This document shows, one piece after another, positions 1-9,490 of a stretch of 64,000 bases of DNA (positions are counted from its first letter, which is position 1; the number at the start of each line of letters is the position of its first letter). The DNA is taken from positions 1,054,001 through 1,118,000 of the forward strand of contig JAGDZU010000001.1 in the NCBI GenBank assembly GCA_049115575.1. The letters are read 5' to 3'. Position numbers and translations under genes: made by a program. Source of the stretch: JAHEKB01 sp049115575. Lineage in GTDB: Bacteria; Bacteroidota; Bacteroidia; NS11-12g; UBA9320. Below the pieces are notes generated by a model that was not told the origin of the DNA, made no database searches, and was given only the letters and a program-made list of their open reading frames with translations.

Positions 1-2886
1 ATTATTGATATTGAGGTTTCTACTATTTGAAAGCACAGTTCCTCCCAGATTAGTCCATCTGTATTCAGTACCAATATTCACGCTAATGAGTAAGCTAGTG
101 TCTAAGTTGTCGCAGATTACCAAATCTGGACCAACATCCGTGATTACGGTAGGATAATAATCAATGGTCACCGAATCTGTGGTTGTACAAACTCCATCAT
201 ATAGAGCAACCCAATGTTCAGTTAACACAGGATTATTTCTCCTTACACTCAAATTGTTAAAGTCAAACCAGCTGTAGCTTACAAGTCCAGGGAATGAGGA
301 AACATCCAGTATCACAGAGTCACCAGCGCATAAGGTAGTATCTGAACCTAAACTAAAAGGCGTTTTGTTTTGTACGGTTACCACTACTGTGTCAGTTATA
401 AAGCAATATGAGGAAGGAGTATCACTCACACTTACTATATATTGACCCGCATTTGTAACTCTTAAGCTATCTGCGACTATTGTCCCATTCCAGGTATAAG
501 CCCAATTTGGTGAAGGTGTTAATACATAATCAATGAATTCATCCTCACAAATAGTTGAGTCCGGACCTAAATCTATTATGGGTAGAGTGATATAAGTTAT
601 CATGATCGAATCACTTATATAACAAGGTCCATCCACTATATCCACCTTTTTCAGCCCAGCAGTACTCACCATAAATGTTGAATCAGTTGAACCATCATGC
701 CAGCTATAAGTTGCATTAGGCACTATTGGACTTAGCAAGTACGTGTCTCCTGTACAAAGTGAAGTATCTGCGCCCAAATCTATATTGGCTGGTTGTTGAA
801 CTATGAGTTGAGAGAAATCATTATAACTACAGAAAGTGTCATATACTACCACATCATAAAACCCTGTGTTATATGCAATTATGGCGGAGTCTGTTGAGCC
901 GGTAGACCATAAATAGCTATAGTTGCTTCCTTTATATGCATTTAGGGTTACAGTGTCACCAATGCAAATCTCTATTAAACTATCAAGGTCTAAACCAATA
1001 TCTGCGATGGTGGTTAGAACTATAGTGTCATAGCTGGTACAGAGGTTTCCATTCATGGCAATAACGCTTAGAGCTCCGCTATTTCTTCCATAAGTAAAGC
1101 TATCCGTTGCTCCGTTACTCCATAAGAAACTATCTGCTGCACCAGGAAAGAGGTATATACTATCAGGTAAGCATATAAACGAATCCGTTGGTAGATTTAA
1201 ATCGGGATAGGCCACAAAATCCACAGTAATGGTGTCTGTAGTTGAGCAACCTTCATTAGTCTTTCTTCCCCAATAGGTACCAGGCTGAGTCATTTGCATG
1301 GCTGGCCCAGTAGAACCTGTGCTCCATTTATAAGTGGCATAGGGTTGAGAAAAGATCTGCATAGATCTGGCTATCCATTGTCCTTCGCACAAAATAGTAT
1401 CATTGCCAAAATCCACATGTGGCACATCAATAATGGTAACTACTTGTTCAATAGTATCCAAATCACAGCTAAGAGTGTTTGCCGGTCTATAAATAATAGC
1501 CTTAACAGTGAACTGCCCGGTAGTTGAAAAGATATGAGTAGGATTTACAATGGTGGATGTATTGTTTACTCCAGAACCGGGATCTCCAAAGAACCATTTA
1601 ATGGAATCAATATCGAAATAATTAAGCAACCAAAATTGAGTTGAATCACCTAAACAAACTCCTGAACCTTGCCCAGTGGAATCACCAAAGTCAAATTCTG
1701 GTTCATTGAAAAAGGTCTGTATGAAAGTAGGCAATCCATATCTCGAATCATTTCCACCGAGACTAGGACCAGCGCTGTTATACTTACATTGACTTTGAGG
1801 ACAATTGGGAAATTCAATCATACTCAAACTAGACCTGTTGTTTCTTGCAATATAAATCCTGCCATCAGGACCCAATTGAAGCGCTCCAAAGTCTGATGAA
1901 TTACCAGCTCGAGCAACTTCATAAGCCGAATTATTAATGTCTGCAAAAGTTCTATTACCTGCCCTTAAGTCAAACTGAAAAATGCGATCATTAGAGCCTC
2001 TAACATCCCAACAGCTGATATATAGGAATCGCCCATTTGGTGAAAACTCTACACCATATGCCCCGTCATATTCGTTTACTGCAGCTGGTTTATTCCCATT
2101 ATTAAATTGCTTAGCATTTGAAACCGCCCCAGTTTTATTGTTAAAGTCGTAGAGCTCCCATCTCCCATTATTTGTGCTGTTAAATCCAGTTTGAGCTCCT
2201 ACCACAGCAAGAGCCAATTGTGAACCATCTGGAGAGGCTTTCATATATCCTTTGGAATATCCAGTATTTCCACTGTGAACCGGACCTATTGAAGTAACCA
2301 CTGGACTTGAAGCTAGACCTGCACCAGTAAGCAGCCAGGCATAAAACTTATTGTTTCCCCATTCGTGACCGATAATCCAGATATCTGTTTTATTGGCGTG
2401 AAGTACCGCCGTGATTTTCTCATCAGCAGAATTCAATAATCTATGGTTCCTAGAATATATAGAACCCGTTCCACCACTTCCAGCACTGTCTAATATTGCG
2501 TATTCCAACTCTCCTCCTTCTTCGTCTACTGTGAATAAGAAAAAGCGATTTCCTCTAACTGGTTGAGGAACTATTACCCCAGATTGCGTAGAGGACCTAT
2601 GGCCATTCAAATCACTTCCAGAATTTAGTAATTGATGTAATTTATTATAGACTTCCATTCCATCGGAATAGAACAAGATTTGTCCGCTATCATTGGCAAT
2701 ACTAGCAACACCTTCAAGATTATTCATCTGACCATTATTAATAGACAGTGGTGTACCAGTTTTAAAATCTAATCCAGCATTTCTCCCAAAATACCAAATA
2801 TTCCCTTCCTGGCTCTTTTGAGCCAAACCGGGCAATGAAATCAGTAAGGTCAGAAAGCCAAAGAGTAAACGCTTAGCTTGATTCAT
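1..2886 (-). CDS. Large secreted Ig/PKD-like repeat protein (partial, C-terminus off the left edge)
   Basis: The frame is open from an ATG at 2886 to base 1 (962 codons) with no stop, so the C-terminus is missing. It begins MNQAKRLLFGFLTLL, a clear signal peptide ending near LAQ. Residues about 25-400 look like a beta-propeller-type ectodomain beginning with a WYFGRNAGLDF motif that I associate with secreted Bacteroidota proteins. A PKD-like stretch (WFFGDPGSG) follows, then at least seven tandem repeats of roughly 80-90 residues. Each repeat has a core like LGxDTxLCxGD, then YxWSxGSTDS, then GxYxVxV, with one cysteine per repeat. Such proteins usually end in a gliding-motility or type IX sorting domain, but that end is not visible here, so export by type IX secretion is an inference. 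The ligand is unknown; adhesion or cell-surface structure is the usual guess. Confidence 0.85.
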   Translation of the reverse strand, partial: MNQAKRLLFGFLTLLISLPGLAQKSQEGNIWYFGRNAGLDFKTGTPLSINNGQMNNLEGVASIANDSGQILFYSDGMEVYNKLHQLLNSGSDLNGHRSSTQSGVIVPQPVRGNRFFLFTVDEEGGELEYAILDSAGSGGTGSIYSRNHRLLNSADEKITAVLHANKTDIWIIGHEWGNNKFYAWLLTGAGLASSPVVTSIGPVHSGNTGYSKGYMKASPDGSQLALAVVGAQTGFNSTNNGRWELYDFNNKTGAVSNAKQFNNGNKPAAVNEYDGAYGVEFSPNGRFLYISCWDVRGSNDRIFQFDLRAGNRTFADINNSAYEVARAGNSSDFGALQLGPDGRIYIARNNRSSLSMIEFPNCPQSQCKYNSAGPSLGGNDSRYGLPTFIQTFFNEPEFDFGDSTGQGSGVCLGDSTQFWLLNYFDIDSIKWFFGDPGSGVNNTSTIVNPTHIFSTTGQFTVKAIIYRPANTLSCDLDTIEQVVTIIDVPHVDFGNDTILCEGQWIARSMQIFSQPYATYKWSTGSTGPAMQMTQPGTYWGRKTNEGCSTTDTITVDFVAYPDLNLPTDSFICLPDSIYLFPGAADSFLWSNGATDSFTYGRNSGALSVIAMNGNLCTSYDTIVLTTIADIGLDLDSLIEICIGDTVTLNAYKGSNYSYLWSTGSTDSAIIAYNTGFYDVVVYDTFCSYNDFSQLIVQQPANIDLGADTSLCTGDTYLLSPIVPNATYSWHDGSTDSTFMVSTAGLKKVDIVDGPCYISDSIMITYITLPIIDLGPDSTICEDEFIDYVLTPSPNWAYTWNGTIVADSLRVTNAGQYIVSVSDTPSSYCFITDTVVVTVQNKTPFSLGSDTTLCAGDSVILDVSSFPGLVSYSWFDFNNLSVRRNNPVLTEHWVALYDGVCTTTDSVTIDYYPTVITDVGPDLVICDNLDTSLLISVNIGTEYRWTNLGGTVLSNSRNLNINN

Positions 2887-2895
2887 TCAATTGAT

Positions 2896-2926
2896 CGTTG
2901 TAGGTAAATCTACAACGCCAAAATTA
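2896..2926 (-). promoter_or_regulatory. Promoter -7 box and start-proximal hairpin of the repeat-protein gene
   Basis: On the minus strand TAATTTTG (2926-2919) matches the Bacteroidota -7 consensus TAnnTTTG. Immediately after it lies a perfect 8-bp inverted repeat, CGTTGTAG / CTACAACG, with a 6-base loop (2896-2917), 10 bases before the ATG at 2886. No U-tract follows, so it is not an intrinsic terminator for sppA. It could be an operator or a 5' mRNA stem-loop. No convincing -33 TTG is present at the expected distance. Confidence 0.45.
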
Positions 2927-2954
2927 CACCATTTATTATTACAGAAAAATGATA

Positions 2955-4736
2955 TTACCTCAATGAGTAATGCTTGAGGTCTACTGCAAAAGGAAGCATC
3001 GCTTGAACGCTGTGTTGACTAGCCAGTTTTTCAGCGTCCATAAGTGTTTTAATATAGTGCCCATACGAAGTACGCAATAAGCTCTGTTCTAAGCTGGCAT
3101 TGCCCTGCATGCGCTCAAATATTTGATTAAAAGGATCTTTCAATTTAGGATATTCTCTAATCTTATACTCTTCTAAATCTGCCGCTTTAGCTGCAAGTTC
3201 AACCGCGTATTCTAAGCCTCCCAATTCATCTACTAATCCTATTTCTTTGGCCATGCTACCTGTCCATACTCTTCCTTGCGCTATTGAATCTACTTGATCT
3301 GGAGATAAGTCTCTTCCATCGCTAACCCTCTTAACAAAAGTGTTGTAGATCTGGTCTATTATCTCTTGAATATAGGCTCTTTCCTCTGCTTCAAGCGCTT
3401 GATCAATTCTACCAAAATCTGAATACTCACCAGTGCCAACGTATTCAAAATTCATCCCTAGTTTATCATTGAATAGTTTTTTGGCATTGGGAACTAAACC
3501 AAACACGCCAATAGAACCTGTAATGGTAGTTGGATCTGCAACTATAGTGTGAGCAGGTGCAGCAATGTAGTAACCACCGCTAGCCGCATAATCACTCATA
3601 GATACCACCAATGGTTTAGCATCTGCAAGCAATTGAACTTCTCTCCATATTATTTCTGAAGCCAATGCGCTTCCACCTCTGGAATTGATTCTTAAAACCA
3701 CCGCTTTAATCTTCTCTGTTTCACGAACCTTTTTTAAGGTTTGAACAAGATCATCAGCTGCTATTTGAGTTCCATCACCTTTTCCAGTAACTATATCACC
3801 TAACGCATATACAATCGCTATGCGATCAGAAGCTTCATAATTTTTATCTAAGAGTTTGCTGTACTTTTTCACCGTTACTAGCTCCACTTTGTCTTCATCA
3901 TCAAGACCCATTCTTCCCTTCATCATGCTGTAGAACTCATCTCTGTACTGAGTTCCTTCAATATAACCAGCAGCCGCGTACTCAGAAACCGAAGTCATGT
4001 CCAAACTATTTGCATGAGCCTTCAATTGCTCAACTTCTTGACCTCTTGAAGATGCAATTTGTGCTAGGGTATTGTCGTAAACAGAGTTAACATATTCACT
4101 CAATTGTTTGCGGTTCTCTTCACTCAGGCTTTGCCTTACAAATGCCTCACCTGCACTTTTGTATTTTCCATGTCTTATTACATCTACTTCTATACCTAAC
4201 TTCTTAAGAGTATTAGATAAGAAGGTAACCTGTGCCGTCATGCCATTTAAAAGCATTTGACCTTCGGGGTTCATAAAGATTGAATCAGCAACACTGGCTA
4301 AATAGTATGTTTTGTATTGGTAATAGTCTGCATATGCGTAGATGAATTTTCCGCTTTCCTTGAACTCATCCAACTTGGTTCTGATTTCCATAATCTTTCC
4401 ATAGCCTGCATCTAGCGTGCTTAAATCAAGGATGATTCCTTTAATCTTGTCATCTGTTTTTGCTTGTTCTATAGAAGCTAGTATATCGTTTAAACCCGCA
4501 GGTGAAGTTAGATTCGGATCTAAAGCTTCAAATGCAGCAAACGGATTGTTTTCCTGCATTCGATCTTTAATAGTATAATCCAACTTTAAATTTAAGACCG
4601 ATTCAGTCTTAATGCTCACCTCTTTCTTTGCGCTCGAAGCAATTCCAACAATCATTGCTGCTATCAATCCAAACACTACAACCGCTGCGATTATGTAACC
4701 GAGGGCCGACGCTAATACTATTTTAAAAAAATTCAT
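2955..4736 (-). CDS. sppA: Signal peptide peptidase SppA, 67K type
   Basis: Inner-membrane serine protease that degrades signal peptides left after protein export. The chain has one N-terminal membrane segment (MNFFKIVLAS onward) and two tandem SppA/S49 domains, as in the E. coli long form. The Ser/Lys dyad is visible: lysine in HGKYKSAGE (Lys193 counted from the chosen start) in the first domain and serine in YAASGGYY (Ser386) in the second. The frame extends 16 codons further upstream to 4784, but MNFFKIVLAS is the natural start because the extra residues are polar and precede the membrane anchor. The gene stands alone, upstream of the repeat-protein gene on the same strand and divergent from purB. 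Confidence 0.93.
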   Translation of the reverse strand: MNFFKIVLASALGYIIAAVVVFGLIAAMIVGIASSAKKEVSIKTESVLNLKLDYTIKDRMQENNPFAAFEALDPNLTSPAGLNDILASIEQAKTDDKIKGIILDLSTLDAGYGKIMEIRTKLDEFKESGKFIYAYADYYQYKTYYLASVADSIFMNPEGQMLLNGMTAQVTFLSNTLKKLGIEVDVIRHGKYKSAGEAFVRQSLSEENRKQLSEYVNSVYDNTLAQIASSRGQEVEQLKAHANSLDMTSVSEYAAAGYIEGTQYRDEFYSMMKGRMGLDDEDKVELVTVKKYSKLLDKNYEASDRIAIVYALGDIVTGKGDGTQIAADDLVQTLKKVRETEKIKAVVLRINSRGGSALASEIIWREVQLLADAKPLVVSMSDYAASGGYYIAAPAHTIVADPTTITGSIGVFGLVPNAKKLFNDKLGMNFEYVGTGEYSDFGRIDQALEAEERAYIQEIIDQIYNTFVKRVSDGRDLSPDQVDSIAQGRVWTGSMAKEIGLVDELGGLEYAVELAAKAADLEEYKIREYPKLKDPFNQIFERMQGNASLEQSLLRTSYGHYIKTLMDAEKLASQHSVQAMLPFAVDLKHYSLR

Positions 4737-4888
4737 GATTCTATTCTTGTTGCCAATCTTTACACTACGAGAGTAACAAAGCAATTGCTAGCTTGTAATC
4801 TCATTTCGGTCAATGCAGATATTATATCGGTGAACGCCATTTGAACAAATTTGAAAGGCTGTTCTAGTGCTCTTTGAACGCATTGAAT

Positions 4889-4896
4889 TAAATTTG
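4889..4896 (+). promoter_or_regulatory. TAnnTTTG promoter box close to the purB start
   Basis: TAAATTTG matches the Bacteroidota -7 consensus and lies only 7 bases before the purB ATG at 4904, which would give a nearly leaderless transcript. No clear -33 TTG is seen 17-20 bases upstream. Confidence 0.4.
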
Positions 4897-4903
4897 CCTG
4901 CTC

Positions 4904-6250
4904 ATGTTAAGCAGTCTCTCAGCAGTTAGTCCAGTAGATGGCAGATATAGATCTAAAATAGAAGAACTCGCCCCTTATTTTTCAGAATATGGTTTGTTTA
5001 AATACCGAGTTTGGATAGAAGTAGAATACTTCATAGCTCTAAGCAAAATCAATTTAGCTCAATTCATAGAGCTCACGGATGATGAAACTATGAGTTTGCG
5101 CTCGCTTTACACAGAGTTTAATGAGGCCGATGCTCAAGCTATTAAAGACATTGAGAAAATCACCAATCACGATGTTAAAGCAGTTGAGTACTTTATCAAG
5201 GAAAAAATGAAAGGCAGCAGCTTAGAAGAATATTCCGAGTTTGTGCATTTTGGTTTGACTTCTCAAGACATTAATAATACTGCAGTTCCGCTTTCTCTTA
5301 AGCACGGATTGGAACAATGCTTAATACCTAGTATAGAGAACACCTTATCTCAAATCTCGGCTTACGCTAAAGAGTGGAGTAAGGTTCCATTGCTTTCTAG
5401 AACCCACGGACAAGCTGCAACTCCAACCACTATGGGTAAAGAATTTGAGGTCTATTCGGAGAGGCTTCGAATTCAAATCAATAATTTAAAATCTATTGAA
5501 ATCAGCGGAAAGTTCGGAGGAGCCACTGGTTCTTATAATGCCCACCATATAGCTTATCCAGAGGTGAATTGGCCTGAATTTGCATCTGACTTTGTGAATT
5601 CACTAGGCTTGAGCCACAGTTATCCTACTACTCAAATAGATCACTACGATCAATTAGCAGCTGTATTTGATGCCCTGCGTAGAATTGATGTTATACTTAT
5701 AGATTTTGCCAGAGATGTTTGGCAGTACATCAGTATGGATTTTTTCAAACAGAAAATAGCTAAAAACGAGGTAGGATCATCAGCAATGCCTCATAAAGTG
5801 AATCCAATTGATTTTGAAAATGCGGAAGGAAATCTCGGTGTTGCTAATGCGCTATATGATCATTTGAGTAATAAATTACCAATTTCCAGATTGCAGAGAG
5901 ATTTAACCGACTCTACTGTATTGAGAAATGTTGGAGTACCTTTAGCTCATGCCTTGATTGCTCTAAAAAGCCTAGATAAAGGCATGTCTAAATTGATTAT
6001 TAACAAAGACGCTATACATGCAGACCTCAATAATAATTGGGCAGTGGTTGCTGAAGCCATACAGACGGTACTAAGACGAGAAAAAATAGAAGGTGCATAT
6101 GAATTACTCAAAGAACTAACACGCACCAATGAAGGAATAACAGAACAATCCATAGCCAAATTTGTAGATAATCTAGAAGTGGGAGATGAAATAAAGTCGG
6201 AATTAAGAGCTATCACTCCCTTTAATTATTTAGGATATGCCTCAAAATAA
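4904..6250 (+). CDS. purB: Adenylosuccinate lyase
   Basis: Cytoplasmic enzyme of purine synthesis that removes fumarate from SAICAR and from adenylosuccinate. At 448 residues it is the normal length of the E. coli-type enzyme. The N-terminus (LSAVSPVDGRY) is characteristic. Family residues visible are His168 in SRTHGQ and the flexible catalytic-serine loop GSSAMPHKVNPIDFEN with Ser293. The fumarase/aspartase superfamily signature is therefore intact. The 3' end overlaps the next gene by 14 bases, suggesting co-transcription with the CoA-binding protein and TPR lipoprotein genes, although neither has an obvious purine role. Confidence 0.97.
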   Translation: MLSSLSAVSPVDGRYRSKIEELAPYFSEYGLFKYRVWIEVEYFIALSKINLAQFIELTDDETMSLRSLYTEFNEADAQAIKDIEKITNHDVKAVEYFIKEKMKGSSLEEYSEFVHFGLTSQDINNTAVPLSLKHGLEQCLIPSIENTLSQISAYAKEWSKVPLLSRTHGQAATPTTMGKEFEVYSERLRIQINNLKSIEISGKFGGATGSYNAHHIAYPEVNWPEFASDFVNSLGLSHSYPTTQIDHYDQLAAVFDALRRIDVILIDFARDVWQYISMDFFKQKIAKNEVGSSAMPHKVNPIDFENAEGNLGVANALYDHLSNKLPISRLQRDLTDSTVLRNVGVPLAHALIALKSLDKGMSKLIINKDAIHADLNNNWAVVAEAIQTVLRREKIEGAYELLKELTRTNEGITEQSIAKFVDNLEVGDEIKSELRAITPFNYLGYASK

Positions 6251-6605
6251 GAGGACACTTGTTATCGGTGCCACACCAAATCCCAGCAGATTTGCTTACA
6301 GAGCGACTCATATGCTCAAAGACTATGATGTTGAGACGGTACTCTTTGGCATTAAGAAAGGAGAAGTAGCTGGTATTCCTATATTAAATGACTGGCCTGA
6401 GAGCGAAGACATTCACACCATTACTTTGTATATCAGTGCCAAATGGCAAGGGCCATATTTGCAAAAAATGATCGATTTAAAGCCTAAACGAATCATATTT
6501 AATCCAGGTACGGAAAATGACAGCCTAGTAAAAATGGCTGAAGCCCACGAAATTGAAGCCCTGGAAGCCTGTACTCTTGTACTTTTACAGACAAACCAAT
6601 ATTAA
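6237..6605 (+). CDS. CoA-binding domain protein (YccU-like)
   Basis: A 122-residue single-domain protein with a Rossmann-like CoA-binding fold (CoA_binding_2 type). Visible features are the N-terminal strand and loop TLVIGATPNPSRFAYRA, the central ITLYISAKWQ strand, and the C-terminal IIFNPGTEN motif typical of the family. The cellular role of these small proteins is not established. It starts inside the end of purB and ends 2 bases before the next gene, so it is almost certainly in the purB transcript. Confidence 0.85.
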   Translation: MPQNKRTLVIGATPNPSRFAYRATHMLKDYDVETVLFGIKKGEVAGIPILNDWPESEDIHTITLYISAKWQGPYLQKMIDLKPKRIIFNPGTENDSLVKMAEAHEIEALEACTLVLLQTNQY

Positions 6606-6607
6606 CA

Positions 6608-7381
6608 ATGAAGATTAAATATTTCCTAATCATCCTTTTTGGCCTGAGCGCATGTATTAAGCCTCAGGAAAAGCTTTTTAAACAGATTAAGAACTTAGAA
6701 AAATCAGAAGATGTAAGCTCACCAGAAAGCCAGAGTAAATTAGCAGACCTTCATAAAGAATATGGTCTTCTTTGTACAGATTCTTTGGCAACACAGTATT
6801 TGTACTCTTCTGGTTATTACTTCTATTATACCGCTAAGAACAACAGCGAAGCAGAAGCTATACTAACCGAATTTGTAAGTCGCTCCAATAGTAACGAGCA
6901 AAAAAAGAATGCACAGTTAATTCTAGGTCAAATACATATGCAGTACGAGGATTATGAATTAATGGCAAAGGATATAAAAACCGCTATAGATTTAGCTCCC
7001 CCAACAAATACCCAATGGAATGAGATTCGCACCATGTTTCAAACTAAAATAAAAGCAAATGCTCATCCGGAACCTAGTGATTATGAATTGTTGGCTAAGT
7101 CTTATACCGCTCTCAGTGATTTTAATCTTGCACTTGCAAATTTGGATTCCGCCATTTCTCAGTTTCCAAACTACCCTGGAAGATCTAAACTCATCTACCG
7201 AGCTGGGTTCATTTCATGGGAATACATGAAAAACGCAGCAAAGGCGAGAGCCTATTATGAAACATTCTTAGAAAGTTATCCTGAAGATGGTTTGGCTAAA
7301 GAGGTTAAAACCATACTTGAATCAGGTTGGCTCGATATGAGTGACGAAGACATATTGGAAGATCTTAAGAAAGGAATCTAG
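6608..7381 (+). CDS. Tetratricopeptide-repeat lipoprotein
   Basis: The 257-residue product has a lipoprotein signal peptide with the lipobox FGLSAC, predicting lipidation at Cys16. The mature part is helical with TPR-like units, for example the stretch around YTALSDFNLALANLDSAISQFPNYP and a second one around AGFISWEYMKNAAKARAYYETFLESYPED. TPR lipoproteins generally scaffold envelope complexes; no specific partner can be named. The last bases overlap the convergent arsC-type gene by 4 bases. Confidence 0.75.
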   Translation: MKIKYFLIILFGLSACIKPQEKLFKQIKNLEKSEDVSSPESQSKLADLHKEYGLLCTDSLATQYLYSSGYYFYYTAKNNSEAEAILTEFVSRSNSNEQKKNAQLILGQIHMQYEDYELMAKDIKTAIDLAPPTNTQWNEIRTMFQTKIKANAHPEPSDYELLAKSYTALSDFNLALANLDSAISQFPNYPGRSKLIYRAGFISWEYMKNAAKARAYYETFLESYPEDGLAKEVKTILESGWLDMSDEDILEDLKKGI

Positions 7382-7977
7382 GAAGATAGCTTTCTAAGTA
7401 AAAAAATCATTTCTCTTCCAATTTCGCGCACTTTATCTGCATATGCTTTGGTCTCTAATTCTGTACCATCAAATGCTTTGGGATCTTCATATTTAATGGC
7501 CACTCTATGATCCACACCTGGTATTATAGGGCAATTTTTATCTGCATCTGAACAAACCATTACAGCAGCAAATTCTTCTTTTGGCAGTTGTTCATGTCCT
7601 ATGCTTTTCGAATAATACAGATGAGACAGTTCATTTAATTGATAAATGGGATTATCACCATCTTCAACTAAGCCTATATTAAATCCAGTATCTCGCAGCG
7701 CTTTTACCATTCGATTATTGAATGCTGTTGATTCACTTCCCGCTGAAAAAGCTTGTAAATCCATTTGCCATATCTGCGAAAGTTGATTCACCCAAATTTC
7801 AGCTAATTGGCTTCTTCTAGAATTATGGGTGCATACAAAAATTAACTTTTGCAATCCTGTTACTCTAAGATTACTTGCTAGCTTTTCAAGTTCCAATTTC
7901 CTAGCTACATCTATCAGATCCAACTCAGATTCCAATTCCGAGATAGTCTGTAATAAAGATGGATTTAGTATTTCCAT
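7378..7977 (-). CDS. arsC: Arsenate reductase, low-molecular-weight phosphatase fold
   Basis: Reduces arsenate to arsenite for export by the neighbouring Acr3 pump. The fold is that of low-molecular-weight tyrosine phosphatases: the P-loop VCTHNSRR contains Cys49 and Arg55 (CX5R). The second and third redox cysteines of thioredoxin-coupled arsenate reductases are present as Cys142 and Cys149 in CSDADKNCP, and an Asp-Pro pair lies in YEDPK (Asp165). An N-terminal helical extension of about 40 residues precedes the catalytic domain. It is the last gene of the arsenic operon and overlaps acr3 by 13 bases. Presence of all three cysteines favours arsenate reductase over a plain phosphatase. Confidence 0.88.
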   Translation of the reverse strand: MEILNPSLLQTISELESELDLIDVARKLELEKLASNLRVTGLQKLIFVCTHNSRRSQLAEIWVNQLSQIWQMDLQAFSAGSESTAFNNRMVKALRDTGFNIGLVEDGDNPIYQLNELSHLYYSKSIGHEQLPKEEFAAVMVCSDADKNCPIIPGVDHRVAIKYEDPKAFDGTELETKAYADKVREIGREMIFLLRKLSS

Positions 7978-8999
7978 TTATTGGCTAGTTTAACAAGAGA
8001 CAGCATAACAGGTACTTCAATCAATACTCCAACAACGGTTACCAGTACTGCACCACTATTTAAACCAAAAAGCACTATAGCAACAGCAACCGCTAATTCA
8101 AAGAAATTACTAGCTCCTATCATAGAAGCCGGTGCGCAAATCGCGTGTGATAGTTTCAGTTTTCTACCCGCAAACCAGCTTAAAAAGAAAATGAGATAGG
8201 TTTGAATGGTAAGTGGAATCGCTATTAACAGTATGTGAAATGGCTTAGATGTAATCACATCTCCTTGAAAGGCAAAGATGAGCACCAAGGTGGTTAATAG
8301 AGCTATAATTGAGATGGGTCTGAGCTTAGGCAAGAACTTGTCTTTAAACCACGCATCCCCTTTGCTTCTAATTAAATATCTATTGCTTAAGTAACCAGCA
8401 AGAAGTGGAATAACCACAAATACACTCACCGAGGTTGCAAGCACATCCCATGGTATGCTCACAGAAGTAATACCCAACAGCAGTTGAACTAAAGGTATGA
8501 AAGCAAACATGAGGATAATGTCATTGACCGACACTTGAACTAGGGTATAGTTTGCATCTCCATTGGTGAGATAAGACCAGACAAACACCATAGCCGTACA
8601 GGGGGCGGCTCCTAATAGAATCGCTCCGGCTATATATTCATCTGCCAATACTGGGTCTAGATAGGCCGCATAAACGTATTTAAAGAACACCCACGCAAAA
8701 AATGCCATGGTAAAAGGTTTAACTAGCCAATTGACAACCACAGTTAATCCAAGTCCCCTTTTATTCTTGGCTACGGAGCGCAATGATGAAAAGTCAATTT
8801 GCACCATCATAGGGTAAATCATAGCCCAGATGAGTATGGCCACAGGTATATTTACACCGTGATAATTCCATTCTGACAATGGAATTATCTGAGCGTGAAA
8901 CAGCTTACCAATTCCAATACCAACTGCTATACACAAGAGCACCCAAATAGTTAGGTTTCTCTCAAAGAAGTTCATCTTCTTTTTTGAATCGGCACTCAT
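7965..8999 (-). CDS. acr3: Arsenite efflux permease of the Acr3 family
   Basis: Inner-membrane arsenite exporter of 344 residues with about ten hydrophobic segments. The family's essential cysteine is visible as Cys134 in LGAAPCTAMVFVWS, followed by the conserved YLTNGD. A conserved glutamate appears near the end in GVLIEVPVM. The length and N-terminus (FFERNLTIWVLLC) are standard for bacterial Acr3. It starts 1 base after the arsI-like stop and runs into arsC, consistent with translational coupling in one operon. Confidence 0.95.
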   Translation of the reverse strand: MSADSKKKMNFFERNLTIWVLLCIAVGIGIGKLFHAQIIPLSEWNYHGVNIPVAILIWAMIYPMMVQIDFSSLRSVAKNKRGLGLTVVVNWLVKPFTMAFFAWVFFKYVYAAYLDPVLADEYIAGAILLGAAPCTAMVFVWSYLTNGDANYTLVQVSVNDIILMFAFIPLVQLLLGITSVSIPWDVLATSVSVFVVIPLLAGYLSNRYLIRSKGDAWFKDKFLPKLRPISIIALLTTLVLIFAFQGDVITSKPFHILLIAIPLTIQTYLIFFLSWFAGRKLKLSHAICAPASMIGASNFFELAVAVAIVLFGLNSGAVLVTVVGVLIEVPVMLSLVKLANKWKY

Positions 9000-9000
9000 A

Positions 9001-9489
9001 TCAGCAACAAGAGGGTTGTGCTATTTCAGCTATGGATTTTTTGGTCTTAGTAGCCAATGGAGTACAGCAAGCATTGCTCTCACCATTGGAATACTTTGGA
9101 TCATTAAACTCTGAATCTTCATGGAAGTAATATACTTCCCAAGCTGTTCCATCAGGGTCATTGACCCAGAACTTGTCTTGAACCGCATAACAGCAACTTG
9201 TACCCTCTTCTACTAAATCTATAATGCCTTTTGATTCAGATAGTTCCATGTATTTCTTTAGCTCCTCTTCTGTTGATACTCTCCACCCCAGATGGCCAAA
9301 ATTGGTACTCACTCTTTCTTTATTCTCTATAAATGAAATAACCAAAGATGGGTTGTCCAATTCATACTTGGCATAAGCCGTCTTGATTTTGGTCGGCGTT
9401 TGTCCAAAAAATTGATTGTAGAAATTAATGGTTTTACCTAGATCACTTACGTAAAGTGATACGTGCATTGCGATAGTGTTTGTAGTCAT
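9001..9489 (-). CDS. arsI: ArsI/CadI-type vicinal-oxygen-chelate protein, probable C-As lyase
   Basis: A 162-residue glyoxalase/bleomycin-resistance-fold protein. ArsI cleaves the carbon-arsenic bond of trivalent methylated or aromatic arsenicals using Fe(II). The expected metal ligands are present: His9 (AMHVSLYV), His66 (FGHLGWR) and Glu118 (WEVYYF). The vicinal cysteine pair that binds the arsenical is also present as Cys99-Cys100 (TSCCYAV). Unusually, the C-terminal tail carries two more pairs, Cys141-Cys142 and Cys161-Cys162 at the very end. Position between arsR and acr3 supports an arsenic role; a cadmium-type CadI function is the alternative. Confidence 0.82.
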   Translation of the reverse strand: MTTNTIAMHVSLYVSDLGKTINFYNQFFGQTPTKIKTAYAKYELDNPSLVISFIENKERVSTNFGHLGWRVSTEEELKKYMELSESKGIIDLVEEGTSCCYAVQDKFWVNDPDGTAWEVYYFHEDSEFNDPKYSNGESNACCTPLATKTKKSIAEIAQPSCC

Positions 9490-9490
9490 T

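Noticed and set aside
1294..1896. Short plus-strand frames opposite the repeat protein
   Set aside because: The minus frame is continuously open with clear protein motifs; the antisense frames have none.
2896..2917. Hairpin after sppA as an intrinsic terminator
   Set aside because: No T run follows on the minus strand, and a -7 box lies immediately upstream, so it fits a 5' leader or operator better.
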